A stretch of 59,547 nt of DNA, from assembly GCA_016290415.1 (NCBI GenBank), contig JAEETP010000007.1, positions 1-59,547 on the forward strand. Direction: 5' to 3'. The stretch comes from Bacteroidales bacterium (GTDB taxonomy: Bacteria > Bacteroidota > Bacteroidia > Bacteroidales > UBA932). Shown here piece after piece: positions 7,080-16,652 of this stretch. The position numbers and the translations under genes are program-made. Position 1 is the first letter of the stretch. Each line of letters begins with the position of its first letter. The notes under the pieces were generated by a model. That model saw only the letters and a program-made list of their open reading frames with translations, did not search any database and was not told where the DNA came from.

Positions 7080-7841
7080 ATGGATATCGAACTGTTTTCC
7101 AAGTGTCTGAAGGACTTGTTGCTGAAGAACGACGAGGTTGTCGTTCCCGGTTTGGGAACTTTTACGGCGCAGACGATGCCGGCGGACGTGGCGGAAGACG
7201 GCACCCCGACACCTCCATATCGCAAGATTTCCTACAGCCTGGCGGAGGGCGAAAACGACGGCTTCTTTTTGCGCTGGCTGGCAAAGTATCTGCCGGAGGG
7301 AAGCGACCCCGCCACCGAACTGCAGGATTTCATAGCGGACCTGAGCGGCGAGCTGGACCAGACGCGCAGCGTGGACCTGTCCGGCATCGGCACTCTGAAG
7401 GCCACCGGCCACAAGATTTACTATTTCTGCTGCAGTAACGACCTGTTTCAGTACCCCGACGTACCCGGACAGGAATCCATCGAGGCGATGCTGCCGGAAG
7501 ATCTGGCGGAGGAAGAAAGCAGGCCGATAGAACTCTCCTCGGAGAAGTGGGCGAAGCCGGGCACAGAAGAGGAAGAAGAGCCGACACCGGAACCCTCGCA
7601 ACTGCAACCAGAACCGGAAGCCCCCGCCGAACCGGCCCCCGCTGAACCCGAGCCGGAAGAAAAACCGGAACCCGAAGACAGCCCCCGAGCGCGACTGATC
7701 GGAAACATATTGCTGATATTGTTCGTGATATTGATATTCCTGATGATTGCGGTAACGCTGCTCAAGGACCTGCCTTGGATGAGCAACCTGCTGGACCATC
7801 TGCTGTATACTAAAGAAGAACTTGAAATACTTGGCAAATAG
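7080..7841 (+). CDS. CCDC81-type HU-domain membrane protein
   Basis: 253 residues. The N-terminal 60 residues (MDIELFSKCLKDLLLKNDEVVVPGLGTF) and a second repeat (ELQDFIADLSGELDQTRSVDLSGIGTLKATG, about residues 80-110) resemble the tandem HU-like domains of bacterial CCDC81 proteins. A Glu/Pro-rich linker (about 160-205) follows, then one transmembrane helix (about 207-230, ILLILFVILIFLMIAV) and a short tail. Related Bacteroidota proteins carry a SPOR domain after the helix and are thought to act at the envelope or nucleoid. None is seen here. Stop and the dnaG start are 3 bp apart, so the two are co-transcribed. Confidence 0.75.
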   Translation: MDIELFSKCLKDLLLKNDEVVVPGLGTFTAQTMPADVAEDGTPTPPYRKISYSLAEGENDGFFLRWLAKYLPEGSDPATELQDFIADLSGELDQTRSVDLSGIGTLKATGHKIYYFCCSNDLFQYPDVPGQESIEAMLPEDLAEEESRPIELSSEKWAKPGTEEEEEPTPEPSQLQPEPEAPAEPAPAEPEPEEKPEPEDSPRARLIGNILLILFVILIFLMIAVTLLKDLPWMSNLLDHLLYTKEELEILGK

Positions 7842-7844
7842 GCG

Positions 7845-9872
7845 ATGATAGACCGTTTGACAAAGGACAGGATAATGGATGCCGCCCGTATTGAGGAGGT
7901 CATCGGCGAGTTCGTGTCGCTGAAGCGATCCGGTGCGAACTACGTCGGTCTGTGCCCCTTCCATCAGGACAGCCACCCTTCCATGAGCGTCTCCGCCACC
8001 AAACAGATATTCAAGTGCTTCGCCTGCGGCCATTCCGGCAACGTCATATCGTTCTTGATGGACCACGAGCACATCAGCTATCCCGAGGCGCTCAAGTACC
8101 TGGCCCACAAATACGGCATCGAGGTCGTGGAGAAAGAAGAGACTCCGGAAGAGGCGCAGGCGCGCATGCGCAGCGAAAGCCTGATGATTGTGAACGAAGC
8201 GGCGCAGAAGTTCTATCAGGACGTCCTCTGGGACCCGGAGCGCAGCCACATGATTGGCCTGAGCTATTTCCGCAACCGCGGCTTTACCGACGACACCATA
8301 AAGAAATTCGGCCTGGGATACGCTCCGACCGGCTTCGACGCCTTCACCAAATACGCATTGGATAACGGCTATAAGGAGGAATATCTGGTGGAGACCGGCC
8401 TCTGCACCAAGCACGACGACGGCCGCCTCTCCGACCGCTACTACGAGCGGGTGATGTTCCCCATCTACTCGCTCTCAGGCAAGGTCATCGCCTTTGGCGG
8501 GCGCATTCTCTCGTCGGAAAAGAAAGCCGCCAAGTACGTCAACTCGCCCGAATCGATTATATATTCCAAGAGCCGGTCGACCTTGTACGGACTCTATCAG
8601 GCTAAAAACGCCATCGCCAGGCAGGACAAATGCTACATGGTGGAGGGCTATGCCGATGTGATTTCGATGTCGCAGCGCGGCCTGGAAAACGTGGTAGCCT
8701 CCAGCGGCACCGCCCTCACCGAGGGGCACATCAACCTGGTGAAACGCTTCACTAAACGCATCACCTTCATATACGACAGCGACCCCGCCGGAATCAAGGC
8801 CTCGCTGCGCGGCATCGACATGGTGCTGGAGGCGGGCATGGACATAAAGGTGGTGCTGCTGCCGCAGGGCGAGGACCCCGATTCGTTTGCACAGGCGCAC
8901 GAGAAGGACGAGATTGAGGAGTACATCGCCGCCCATGAGCAGGACTTCATCTCCTTCAAGATAGACATTCTCTCGCAGGACGTTGCAGAAAACGACATAT
9001 ACGCCCGCACGCAAATGATAAACGACATCGTGGACACGGTGTCCAAGGTGCCGGACGAGATTGCCCGCAACCTGTATGCAGAGAAGGTCGCCGCCCTTTT
9101 CAACATGCCGCAGGACCCTCTGTTCCGCAAGATTGCCGCTTTGCGCAAGAAGCGCATGGAGCAGAAAGAGAAGCAGCGGATGTATCAGCAGCAGGATGCC
9201 GCCGCGCCTATGCCGGAGGGCGAACAACTGCCCCCGGAGGCCTTTGAAGACGACCCGATGGCCCGCCGCAGCACCGCCGTCGTCACCAACGAATATCTGG
9301 ACGTATGCGAACGGGAGCTGGTGGAGATGTTGATAAAGTACGGCGAATATATGCTCCACTGGGAAGAGAATATGACATACGGCGCCGAGCAGATTCCGGA
9401 AGTCACGGTGTCGGAATACATCCGCTCCTGCCTGGACGAAGACGAGCTGGCCTTTGACAACCCGCTGTACCGCAAGGTATACGACGAATACTACACCCTG
9501 GACCGCAGCGTGCCGGAAGGCGAACGCAACGAGGAGGAGCTCCAGGGCCGCATCATCAAGCACTTCACCTTCCACGACGATGGCGACGTGCTGCGGCTCA
9601 TCACCGAGATCCTTTCCGACAAGCACCCCATCACCATCCAGGTCTACAGCGATTCCATCACCCCGGAGGAGCACCGCCTCAGCAAGGATGTTCCGCGGGC
9701 GGTGCTGCAATATAAGATTCGTATTGTAAATTTGCAGCAGACTTCGCTGCAGAAAGAGATAGCTTCAGAAGAGAAATCGGGCGACAAGGACCGCCGCAAC
9801 GAGCTTATGAGACAGTTCATTATGCTCTCCCAGGTCCGCAAAGCCCTCGAAAAAGAATTGAAAAAGTATTAA
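7845..9872 (+). CDS. dnaG: DNA primase
   Basis: 675 residues. Synthesises RNA primers at the replication fork with DnaB. The N-terminal CHC2 zinc domain is intact (CPFH near residue 37, CFAC about 21 residues later). The catalytic RNA-polymerase/TOPRIM core shows [10 protein letters not shown] (about 266) and DSDPAG (about 311). The C-terminal third (about 480-675) would be the DnaB-interacting region. It is separated from the core by a Lys/Gln-rich linker. The start [19 protein letters not shown] agrees with family starts. It is 3 bp after the HU-like gene and 7 bp before metG, so the three probably form an operon. Confidence 0.96.
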   Translation: MIDRLTKDRIMDAARIEEVIGEFVSLKRSGANYVGLCPFHQDSHPSMSVSATKQIFKCFACGHSGNVISFLMDHEHISYPEALKYLAHKYGIEVVEKEETPEEAQARMRSESLMIVNEAAQKFYQDVLWDPERSHMIGLSYFRNRGFTDDTIKKFGLGYAPTGFDAFTKYALDNGYKEEYLVETGLCTKHDDGRLSDRYYERVMFPIYSLSGKVIAFGGRILSSEKKAAKYVNSPESIIYSKSRSTLYGLYQAKNAIARQDKCYMVEGYADVISMSQRGLENVVASSGTALTEGHINLVKRFTKRITFIYDSDPAGIKASLRGIDMVLEAGMDIKVVLLPQGEDPDSFAQAHEKDEIEEYIAAHEQDFISFKIDILSQDVAENDIYARTQMINDIVDTVSKVPDEIARNLYAEKVAALFNMPQDPLFRKIAALRKKRMEQKEKQRMYQQQDAAAPMPEGEQLPPEAFEDDPMARRSTAVVTNEYLDVCERELVEMLIKYGEYMLHWEENMTYGAEQIPEVTVSEYIRSCLDEDELAFDNPLYRKVYDEYYTLDRSVPEGERNEEELQGRIIKHFTFHDDGDVLRLITEILSDKHPITIQVYSDSITPEEHRLSKDVPRAVLQYKIRIVNLQQTSLQKEIASEEKSGDKDRRNELMRQFIMLSQVRKALEKELKKY

Positions 9873-9879
9873 ACACGAT

Positions 9880-11937
9880 ATGGAAAACAACTACAAACGG
9901 ACACTTGTCACCTGCGCGTTGCCTTACGCCAACGGCCCTGTACACATCGGACACCTTGCGGGAGTTTACGTTCCCGCCGACATCTATGTCAGGTATTTGA
10001 AGATGCGCGGCCGCGACGTCCTCTTCATCTGTGGCAGCGACGAGCACGGCGTTCCCATCACCATCAAGGCGCTGCAGCAGGGTTGCACACCGCAGGACAT
10101 CGTGGACAAGTATCACGGTATCATAAAGAAGGCTTTCGCCGATTTCGGAATCAACTTTGACATATATTCCCGCACCACCAGCAAGGTGCACGAGGCCACC
10201 GCGTCGGAGTTCTTCAAGAAGCTCTACGACGAAGGCAAGTTCATTGAAAAGGAGAGCGAGCAATACTACGACGAGGTTGCGCACCAGTTCCTGGCCGACC
10301 GCTACATAATGGGCACCTGCCCCAAGTGCGGCAACGAGCGCGCCTACGGCGACCAGTGCGAGAAGTGCGGCTCTACCCTTAGCCCCGACGAGCTGATCAA
10401 CCCCCACTCCACCATCAGCGGAGCCCCGCTGGTAAAGAAGGCCACCAAGCACTGGTACCTGCCGCTGGATAAGTACGAGAGCTGGCTGCGCGAATGGATT
10501 CTGGAAGGCCACAAAGAGTGGAAGGTGAACGTCTACGGCCAGTGCAAGAGCTGGCTGGACGGCGGCCTGCAGCCCCGTGCCGTGAGCCGTGACCTTGACT
10601 GGGGCGTTCCCGTCCCGGTAGAAGGTGCCGAAGGCAAGGTGCTCTACGTATGGTTCGACGCCCCCATCGGCTATATCTCCAACACCAAGGAGCTGCTCCC
10701 CGACAGCTGGGAGAAATGGTGGAAGGACCCCGAGACCAAGCTGGTACACTTTATTGGCAAGGACAACATCGTGTTCCACTGCATAGTGTTCCCCTCCATG
10801 CTGAAGGCTTACGGCGGATACATCCTCCCCGACAACGTGCCGGCCAACGAGTTCCTGAACCTGGAAGGCGACAAGATATCCACCTCACGCAACTGGGCCG
10901 TCTGGCTCCACGAGTATCTGGATGAATTCCCCGGCCAGCAGGACGTGCTTCGTTACGTGCTCACCGCCAACGCTCCCGAAACCAAGGACAACGACTTCAC
11001 CTGGAAGGACTTCCAGACCCGCAACAACAGCGAACTGGTGGCCATCCTGGGCAATTTCGTAAACCGCGCCGTGGTGCTCACACACAAGTACTTTGAGGGT
11101 CGCGTGCCGCAGAACCTGAAGATGGAAGCAATCGACGCCGAGGTAATGGGCCAGATTCCCGCCATCAAGGCCGCCATAGAAGACAATATCGAGCACTACC
11201 GCTTCCGCGAGGCGCTCAAGGAGGCGATGAACCTCGCCCGCCTGGGCAACAAATACATCAGCGACACCGAGCCGTGGAAGGTGGCCAAGACCGATATGGA
11301 CCGCACCGCCTCCATCCTCTACAACTCGATACAGCTCTGCGCCAACATTGCCATCGCATGCGAGCCGTTCCTCCCCTTCTCTATGGATAAGCTTGCAAAG
11401 ATGCTGAATATGAGCAGCCGCGAATGGGAAGCTGTCGGCAGCGGCGAAATTCTCGCCCCCGGCCATGCTCTTAACGCCGCAGAGCTGCTCTTCGCCAAGA
11501 TAGAAGACGCCCAGGTAGATGCACAGCTCAAGAAGCTCGAGGACACCAAGAAGGCCAACGAGGCAGCCGAGGCTGCAAAGGCACCCGCCGGTGCCCCCGA
11601 AGCCGCCAAGGAGCAGTGCACCTTCGAAGACTTCGAGAAGATGGACATCCGCACCGCCACCGTACTGGAGGCAGAGCGCGTGCCTAAGACCGACAAGTTG
11701 CTTCACCTGAAGATCGACACCGGCCTGGACCAGCGCGAAATCGTCTCCGGCATCGCCGAATACTATACTCCGGAAGAGATGGTCGGCAAACAGATCTGCA
11801 TCCTGGCCAACCTCCAGCCCCGCAAGATCCGCGGCATCGAGTCCAAGGGTATGATCCTTATGGCCCGCCAGAGCGACGGCAAGATGCGCATCGTCAGCCC
11901 CGAAGAACCCCTCACCAACGGCGCCACGATAGGATAG
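9880..11937 (+). CDS. metG: Methionyl-tRNA synthetase
   Basis: 685 residues. Charges tRNA-Met. Class I signature HIGH at residues 22-25 and a KMSKS-type loop KISTS near 331. A zinc knuckle with two CxxC pairs (CPKC near 147 and CEKC about 13 residues later) marks the MetG type with zinc binding. The catalytic domain is followed by the helical anticodon-binding domain. An Ala/Glu-rich linker leads to a C-terminal tRNA-binding (EMAP II-like) domain at about 580-685 ([18 protein letters not shown]...[15 protein letters not shown]). Length fits the dimeric form with this appendix. Confidence 0.97.
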   Translation: MENNYKRTLVTCALPYANGPVHIGHLAGVYVPADIYVRYLKMRGRDVLFICGSDEHGVPITIKALQQGCTPQDIVDKYHGIIKKAFADFGINFDIYSRTTSKVHEATASEFFKKLYDEGKFIEKESEQYYDEVAHQFLADRYIMGTCPKCGNERAYGDQCEKCGSTLSPDELINPHSTISGAPLVKKATKHWYLPLDKYESWLREWILEGHKEWKVNVYGQCKSWLDGGLQPRAVSRDLDWGVPVPVEGAEGKVLYVWFDAPIGYISNTKELLPDSWEKWWKDPETKLVHFIGKDNIVFHCIVFPSMLKAYGGYILPDNVPANEFLNLEGDKISTSRNWAVWLHEYLDEFPGQQDVLRYVLTANAPETKDNDFTWKDFQTRNNSELVAILGNFVNRAVVLTHKYFEGRVPQNLKMEAIDAEVMGQIPAIKAAIEDNIEHYRFREALKEAMNLARLGNKYISDTEPWKVAKTDMDRTASILYNSIQLCANIAIACEPFLPFSMDKLAKMLNMSSREWEAVGSGEILAPGHALNAAELLFAKIEDAQVDAQLKKLEDTKKANEAAEAAKAPAGAPEAAKEQCTFEDFEKMDIRTATVLEAERVPKTDKLLHLKIDTGLDQREIVSGIAEYYTPEEMVGKQICILANLQPRKIRGIESKGMILMARQSDGKMRIVSPEEPLTNGATIG

Positions 11938-11943
11938 GGTCTA

Positions 11944-12615
11944 CTATTGTTTTTTCACGAAATACCGGAAACGAGTAATCCGGCCATTCTTCATGTACAG
12001 AACATATCGTTCATTCGAGGTATCCATATTATAATCTGTCATTGTATCGGCAGACAAACTATGACGTGTCATAATGCAACGTCTGGCAGACAAGTATTTC
12101 ATTTGCTGAACAATACGGTCACTATCGGCATGATTAGAATATTGCTCAGTATGAATAATACTCGTTATCTGTTTGTTATATGTTGACAACATATACATAT
12201 TCTGAAAATAATCAGCATCATTCTCTAGAACAAAATGATATGATAGCTTCGTAGAAATCTTTTTTGACCCAACGTAATAGAAGGTATTCTCCCGTATAAA
12301 CTCCTCAACGTCGTCGCTCATGAGATCTTCTCGCCGAATCATTTGAGAAATCATCTTTATTATGATTTCTTGGTCATTACCAGTTATTAGCGTTAGATTA
12401 TTTTCATCAAGACTGCCATCCGGTTTTATATGCAACGTCCTGTTGCTACCTAGAATAGGGAGTGCTTCAAAAGAATAGGTGCTACTATCTAAGTTAAGAT
12501 ATAGCGGATTTGCGTTTATGTTAGAAACATCTACCTCCGAATAACCAAATGTCTGCGCAGAGACAGTCCCACTCAACAAGAGTGCAAGCAGCAACAAGGT
12601 GATACGAGATTTCAT
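11944..12615 (-). CDS. Hypothetical secreted protein
   Basis: Start taken at ATG 12615 (MKSRITLLLLALLLSG), giving 223 residues with a signal peptide cleaved after VSAQ. The upstream extension of the frame would run through the promoter. The mature protein has no cysteine cluster or catalytic motif that I recognise. It contains mixed strands and a basic C-terminus (MKNGRITRFRYFVKKQ). Base composition is clearly more AT-rich than metG or udk, suggesting separate acquisition. It converges on metG with a 6 bp gap. Function unknown. Confidence 0.55.
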   Translation of the reverse strand: MKSRITLLLLALLLSGTVSAQTFGYSEVDVSNINANPLYLNLDSSTYSFEALPILGSNRTLHIKPDGSLDENNLTLITGNDQEIIIKMISQMIRREDLMSDDVEEFIRENTFYYVGSKKISTKLSYHFVLENDADYFQNMYMLSTYNKQITSIIHTEQYSNHADSDRIVQQMKYLSARRCIMTRHSLSADTMTDYNMDTSNERYVLYMKNGRITRFRYFVKKQ

Positions 12616-12632
12616 GACAACGGGACTTTTAT

Positions 12633-12662
12633 CAAAGTTACTTATTATTTCGGCAATCACAA
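12633..12662 (-). promoter_or_regulatory. Promoter of the 11944-12615 gene
   Basis: On the minus strand, TTG (12660-12662), 19 bases, TAACTTTG (12633-12640), ending 18 bases before the ATG. This supports the chosen start. Confidence 0.6.
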
Positions 12663-12991
12663 GCGGGCTTACCACTATTTGAGGGCACTCTGTGCCGTAT
12701 GCTCACGCTTTAGAGGTCGATATCGAGTTCTAAAGCGGATTGACCTATCCCAGAACGCTGTCTGAGTGGTATTGATCCGCTTTTGATTGCCGAAAAATGT
12801 TCAGGTGGCAGTGGCGTACGCGGAGGTCGGCAGTTACCTGCCGAGAATGTCGCCACCCGCCGCGTCATGGGCGGGAGGGGCCCGCCGCAGACGAGTTCTC
12901 GCGAAGCGAGGACGAAGGATGTGGTGGGAGGGACGAAGCGAGCTTTAGCGAGCGGAGCTTCTCGGCAGGCAAGCTGCCGCCGAAGCAACAA
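12663..12991. other. Non-coding region with a hairpin and a palindromic element
   Basis: No credible gene. It holds a long-range inverted repeat AAAGCGGAT (12732-12740) with ATCCGCTTT (12775-12783) ending in T4, and a 152 bp element with terminal inverted repeats (12828-12979). Open frames here have no family features and a compositionally odd Arg/Gly/Ser-rich translation. Confidence 0.5.
12828..12979. repeat. MITE-like palindromic element
   Basis: The ends are imperfect inverted repeats of about 20 bases (12828-12846 and 12960-12979). Each end is itself a small hairpin CGGCAG...CTGCCG. The interior carries GCGGG/CCCGC and repeated GCGAAGCGAG / GAAGCGAGC motifs. No transposase is encoded. 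Whether it recurs elsewhere in the genome cannot be seen. Confidence 0.45.
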
Positions 12992-13717
12992 TTACTGCGC
13001 TATAAATCTGTATACGATAGACCCTTTCTGAGGATCGGGGGCGGAGTCGCTGCGGTTGAAGCGACTGCGCTCGGCAGCTTTTACGGCCCAACTCCAGAGG
13101 GATTTATCTTTGCTGGAAGCCGACTCAATGACCTGAGCCTTGATTACTTTTCCTGAACGGTTGACATAGATGGCAACGGCCACATCGCCGCCGCCGTAAC
13201 CCTTGTAGGCCGGTATCGGCAGATGCACCGCCTTGCGGCCCTCCAGGTCGTAGGAAAGCACCGACGGGCCGCTGTATTCGTGTACCTCGCCCTCTTCGCC
13301 GCCACCGGCATCGGGATTATCCTCGGTAGCCACATCATCCTCCTCTGCCTCAAGCGCGGCACGGCGGTTGGCCGCGAGGGCCTCCTCTACGCTGCGGCCC
13401 AGGGCCTCGCGCTCTGCGCGGGCCTTGATGGCATTGGCATCCACCACCGCATTGCGCACCGTGGGGGTGGGAGCCGCGGCAATCATAGCGTCAAGCTCTT
13501 TGCTCACGCGGTCTTTGAACTCCTTGAGCTCCTGCTGCTGCTTGATGAGTTCCTGCTTCTCCTGCTGGGTGAAATCTAGAATGAAACTGCTCTCCTTCTT
13601 AACGCTCGCACCTATGGAATAAACCAAAAGGATTATGAGCACGACAAGGTGGAAAATGATTGTCGAGTATAATCCAATCCGGTTTTCTTTGCGGCGTTCT
13701 GAAGGGTTTTCCTGCAT
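12992..13717 (-). CDS. TonB-like energy-transducer protein
   Basis: 241 residues. Basic N-terminus, one membrane helix (about residues 18-38, IIFHLVVLIILLVYSIG), a Gln/Glu-rich coiled-coil stretch (QQEKQELIKQQQELKEFKDR), an acidic linker, and a C-terminal TonB-like domain. That domain is recognised by GGGDVAVAIYVNRSGKVIKAQVIES and WAVKAAERSRFN, with the shape of the TonB C-terminal signature. Such proteins span the periplasm and pass proton-motive energy to outer-membrane receptors. The exact partner is unknown. The ATG overlaps the udk stop by one base (TAATG), so translation is coupled. Confidence 0.75.
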   Translation of the reverse strand: MQENPSERRKENRIGLYSTIIFHLVVLIILLVYSIGASVKKESSFILDFTQQEKQELIKQQQELKEFKDRVSKELDAMIAAAPTPTVRNAVVDANAIKARAEREALGRSVEEALAANRRAALEAEEDDVATEDNPDAGGGEEGEVHEYSGPSVLSYDLEGRKAVHLPIPAYKGYGGGDVAVAIYVNRSGKVIKAQVIESASSKDKSLWSWAVKAAERSRFNRSDSAPDPQKGSIVYRFIAQ

Positions 13718-14346
13718 TATTTACGGAGCCAGGTCTTATCGTTCAGGGCCTTCTCAATGGTGGCCAGCAAAATATTGATGGCCACGTGATTGTGTCCGCC
13801 CTGCGGAATGATAATATCGGCATAGCGCTTACTGGGGGCGATGAACTGCAAGTGCATCGGCTTCACCAGGTCGTTGTACCGCTTGATCACTGCAGCAACA
13901 TCCTTGCCACGCTCTTCTATGTCGCGCTGCATAATGCGGGAGAGGCGGTCATCGTCGTCGGCATCCACAAACACCTTGATATCCATCTGCTTCATAAGCT
14001 TCTGGCAGGTGAAAATAAGGATACCCTCCACCAGAATGATGTCGGCGGGCTCCACGTGCACCGTCTCGGTTTTGCTGCGCTCGCAGGTAATGTAAGAATA
14101 CACCGGCTGCTCTATGGCCTGACCTTTCTTGATTTGCTCTACCTGCTCGCAAAGCAGGTCAAAGTCAATGGCGTTGGGGTGGTCAAAATTGTAGACCTTT
14201 TTCTCTTCTTCGGTAAGATGGCCGCTGTCCTTGTAGTAAGAGTCCTGAGGAATGACCACAATTCTGTCTTTGAAGGTCTTCTGGAGCCTTCTGACAACGG
14301 TGGTCTTGCCACTGCCGCTGCCGCCTGCGATGCCGATGATAAGCAT
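13717..14346 (-). CDS. udk: Uridine kinase
   Basis: 209 residues, the usual length. Phosphorylates uridine and cytidine in pyrimidine salvage. P-loop GGSGSGKT at residues 8-15, DSYYKD near 37-42 and NFDHPNAIDF near 53-62 are the uridine-kinase signatures. The C-terminal part has RDIEERGKD and KPMHLQFIAPSKRYADIIIPQGG. It sits 12 bp downstream of asnS and overlaps the TonB-like gene by one base, so it is in the middle of a minus-strand operon. Confidence 0.96.
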   Translation of the reverse strand: MLIIGIAGGSGSGKTTVVRRLQKTFKDRIVVIPQDSYYKDSGHLTEEEKKVYNFDHPNAIDFDLLCEQVEQIKKGQAIEQPVYSYITCERSKTETVHVEPADIILVEGILIFTCQKLMKQMDIKVFVDADDDDRLSRIMQRDIEERGKDVAAVIKRYNDLVKPMHLQFIAPSKRYADIIIPQGGHNHVAINILLATIEKALNDKTWLRK

Positions 14347-14358
14347 AATATCCTGTTT

Positions 14359-15750
14359 TTAGAATTCTGCGTTGTTGGGGGTGCGGGGGAACGGGATCAC
14401 GTCGCGGATGTTGGCCATACCGGTCACAAACATCAGCAAACGCTCAAAGCCCAGTCCGAAGCCGCTGTGAGGGCAGCTGCCAAAGCGGCGGGTGTCCAGA
14501 TACCACTCCAGAGTGCGGTGGCTCATACCCAGCTCGTCTATGCGGGCATTCAGCTTTTCGAACGACGCCTCGCGCTCGCTGCCGCCGATAATCTCGCCAA
14601 TCTTGGGGAAAAGGACGTCCATAGCGCGCACCGTCTTGCCGTCTTCGTTCTGCTTCATATAGAACGCCTTAATATCCTTGGGATAATCGGTGAGGATCAC
14701 CGGCTTGCCGAAATGCTTCTCTACCAGATAGCGCTCGTGCTCGCTCTGCAGGTCTATGCCCCAGCCCACCGGATATTCAAACTTGACACCGTCGGCCACA
14801 GCTTTTTCCAGAATCTTGATGCCCTCCGTGTAGGTCAGACGCACGAAGCTGTCTTTCAAAACGCCCTGCAGGCGCTCCAGCAGCTCCTTGTCGAACATAT
14901 TGTTCAGGAAAGTGATATCGTCCAGGCAATGGTCCAGGGCGTACTGCACCAGATATTTGATGAACTCCTCCGCCAGGTCCATATTGTCCTTGATGTCATA
15001 GAAGGCCATCTCCGGCTCAATCATCCAGAACTCGGCCAGGTGGCGCGGGGTGTTGCTGTTCTCGGCGCGGAAAGTGGGTCCGAAGGTGTAGATCTCGCCC
15101 AGCGCGGTGGCGCCCAGCTCACCCTCCAGCTGACCGGATACGGTGAGGGATGTCAGGCGGCCGAAGAAATCTTTGGTGTAGTCTACCTTGCCATCCTCTG
15201 TGCGGGGCGGGTTGTCAACGTCCAGGGTGGTTACCTGGAACATAGCGCCGGCACCCTCTGCGTCGGCAGCGGTGATAAGAGGAGTATGCAGATAGTAGAA
15301 TCCCTTGCTGTTGAAGAAATTGTGGATGGCGAAAGCCATATTGTGGCGGATGCGCAGCACGGCGCCGAAGGTGTTGGTGCGGGGACGCAGGTGGGCAATC
15401 TCGCGCAGGAACTCCATACTGTGGCCCTTCTTCTGCAGAGGATAGGTGGCATCGCATTCACCGTAAATCTCTATGTCGGAGGCCTGTATTTCCACAGCCT
15501 GGCCGCTGCCCTGTGAAGCCACCAGATCGCCAACGACTGCCAGGCAGGCGCCGGTGGTGATGCGCTTCATAAACTCTTCGTCAAACTTGGTCAGATCGCA
15601 CACGATCTGGATATTATTTATTGTAGAACCGTCGTTGAGGGCTATGAAAGCCACGTTTTTGTTGCCGCGCTTGGTGCGGACCCAACCTTTTGCAAGCACC
15701 TGCTGTCCGGGTGCCTCTTTCAACAACTGAGCTACTTTTTTACGTTCCAT
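14359..15750 (-). CDS. asnS: Asparaginyl-tRNA synthetase
   Basis: 463 residues from ATG 15750 ([15 protein letters not shown]). An upstream ATG at 15777 would add nine basic residues and is less like family starts. Class IIb enzyme. The N-terminal OB-fold anticodon domain (about 10-105) is followed by the catalytic core with motif 2 in [22 protein letters not shown] and motif 3 in [12 protein letters not shown] near the C-terminus. Having AsnRS means Asn-tRNA is charged directly rather than by amidation. The cognate tRNA-Asn is at 6629-6705. Confidence 0.96.
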   Translation of the reverse strand: MERKKVAQLLKEAPGQQVLAKGWVRTKRGNKNVAFIALNDGSTINNIQIVCDLTKFDEEFMKRITTGACLAVVGDLVASQGSGQAVEIQASDIEIYGECDATYPLQKKGHSMEFLREIAHLRPRTNTFGAVLRIRHNMAFAIHNFFNSKGFYYLHTPLITAADAEGAGAMFQVTTLDVDNPPRTEDGKVDYTKDFFGRLTSLTVSGQLEGELGATALGEIYTFGPTFRAENSNTPRHLAEFWMIEPEMAFYDIKDNMDLAEEFIKYLVQYALDHCLDDITFLNNMFDKELLERLQGVLKDSFVRLTYTEGIKILEKAVADGVKFEYPVGWGIDLQSEHERYLVEKHFGKPVILTDYPKDIKAFYMKQNEDGKTVRAMDVLFPKIGEIIGGSEREASFEKLNARIDELGMSHRTLEWYLDTRRFGSCPHSGFGLGFERLLMFVTGMANIRDVIPFPRTPNNAEF

Positions 15751-15779
15751 ATGTTTTTTGATTTTTACAAACTTCAAAT

Positions 15780-16652
15780 TTACTGGTTTGGCGCTGGATT
15801 TCCAAATTGAAATGCGCGGTGACGGGCCGCGCGGGCCGCTTTGCGCGCTGCGGCAATTCGCTGTTCGCAGGCGGAATCTATGGCAAACTGCCTGAAACCG
15901 TCAAAAATATATTCCACCGCCTGATGGCTGGGATGCGTCAGGTTCTCTTCGTAGAAGCGATAGTCGCGCAGCTCGTCCATCATAATTTCGTAGGCGGGGA
16001 AATAGCAGACATTGCCAAAACGCCTCTGCAGGGCATCCACAGCCAGCAGTAGAATGGCTTTGCCCAACTGGCTGGCGTGCGCGCCAAAGGCCATATAGCG
16101 GATGGGGCTCACCGTAAATATCCACTTCTTGCCGGGATATCGGGCAACTACGCGCGCCAATACATCGGTGCATTCATCTACAGAAAGGTTCTCCCTCTCA
16201 AACTCCGAGGCCAGCACCTTGTGGCAGTTGGAGACTATCATATCCCTCTCTTTGTGGCGGAACACGCGGTTGGTGCCAAGCGTCACCACGCACACGGTGG
16301 CTGCCTCAAAGGCATCTGCGGCCTGCTTCAGGGCTTCATTGGCATCGCGCAGAAACTCCTCCGGAGTGTCGCGGTTGAACCGGCTATGATGATAAAAAGA
16401 GGTGTACCGGCCTTCGGTGCAGATGACATCGGAACCGGCAAACGGCTCCCGGCCGGCAAGCCGCTCCAGCGACTGCGCCACCGAAACCGGATTGTAGACC
16501 ACGCCAAAGGGATTGACGGTGACATCGAACCCCGACTCCTGCATCAGACACCCGATGGAGTCGGCAAAGCACGAGCCGATGAAAAAATATTTGTCACCGA
16601 AGCCGAACCGCTCCTTCAGCGGCTCAATCGTTACCTCAGTCGTGAGCTTCAT
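15780..16652 (-). CDS. GSCFA-domain protein
   Basis: 290 residues. Named for the motif GSCFA, found at residues 26-30 ([12 protein letters not shown]). The family is related to SGNH/GDSL hydrolases. Here the block-1 serine (Ser27), [10 protein letters not shown], a VTLGTNRVF block and a C-terminal D-x-x-H-like stretch ([18 protein letters not shown]) are visible, consistent with an esterase-type fold. The substrate is not known. No signal peptide, so probably cytoplasmic. It overlaps the upstream processing protease gene by 17 bp and lies 29 bp before asnS. Confidence 0.85.
   Translation of the reverse strand: MKLTTEVTIEPLKERFGFGDKYFFIGSCFADSIGCLMQESGFDVTVNPFGVVYNPVSVAQSLERLAGREPFAGSDVICTEGRYTSFYHHSRFNRDTPEEFLRDANEALKQAADAFEAATVCVVTLGTNRVFRHKERDMIVSNCHKVLASEFERENLSVDECTDVLARVVARYPGKKWIFTVSPIRYMAFGAHASQLGKAILLLAVDALQRRFGNVCYFPAYEIMMDELRDYRFYEENLTHPSHQAVEYIFDGFRQFAIDSACEQRIAAARKAARAARHRAFQFGNPAPNQ

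Noticed and set aside
6993..8414. 473-codon minus-strand open frame
   Set aside because: Lies over the HU-like gene and dnaG, both with convincing motifs. A product of high third-position GC.
8475..9710. 411-codon minus-strand frame over dnaG
   Set aside because: Antisense to intact primase domains.
12783..13156. Arg/Gly/Ser-rich open frames in the intergenic region
   Set aside because: They run across hairpins and the palindromic element and into the tonB-like gene antisense. The composition is that of translated GC-rich repeats.
13660..15516. 618-codon plus-strand open frame
   Set aside because: Shadow of the udk and asnS genes. The translation is rich in Val/Leu/Gly/His without any recognisable motif.
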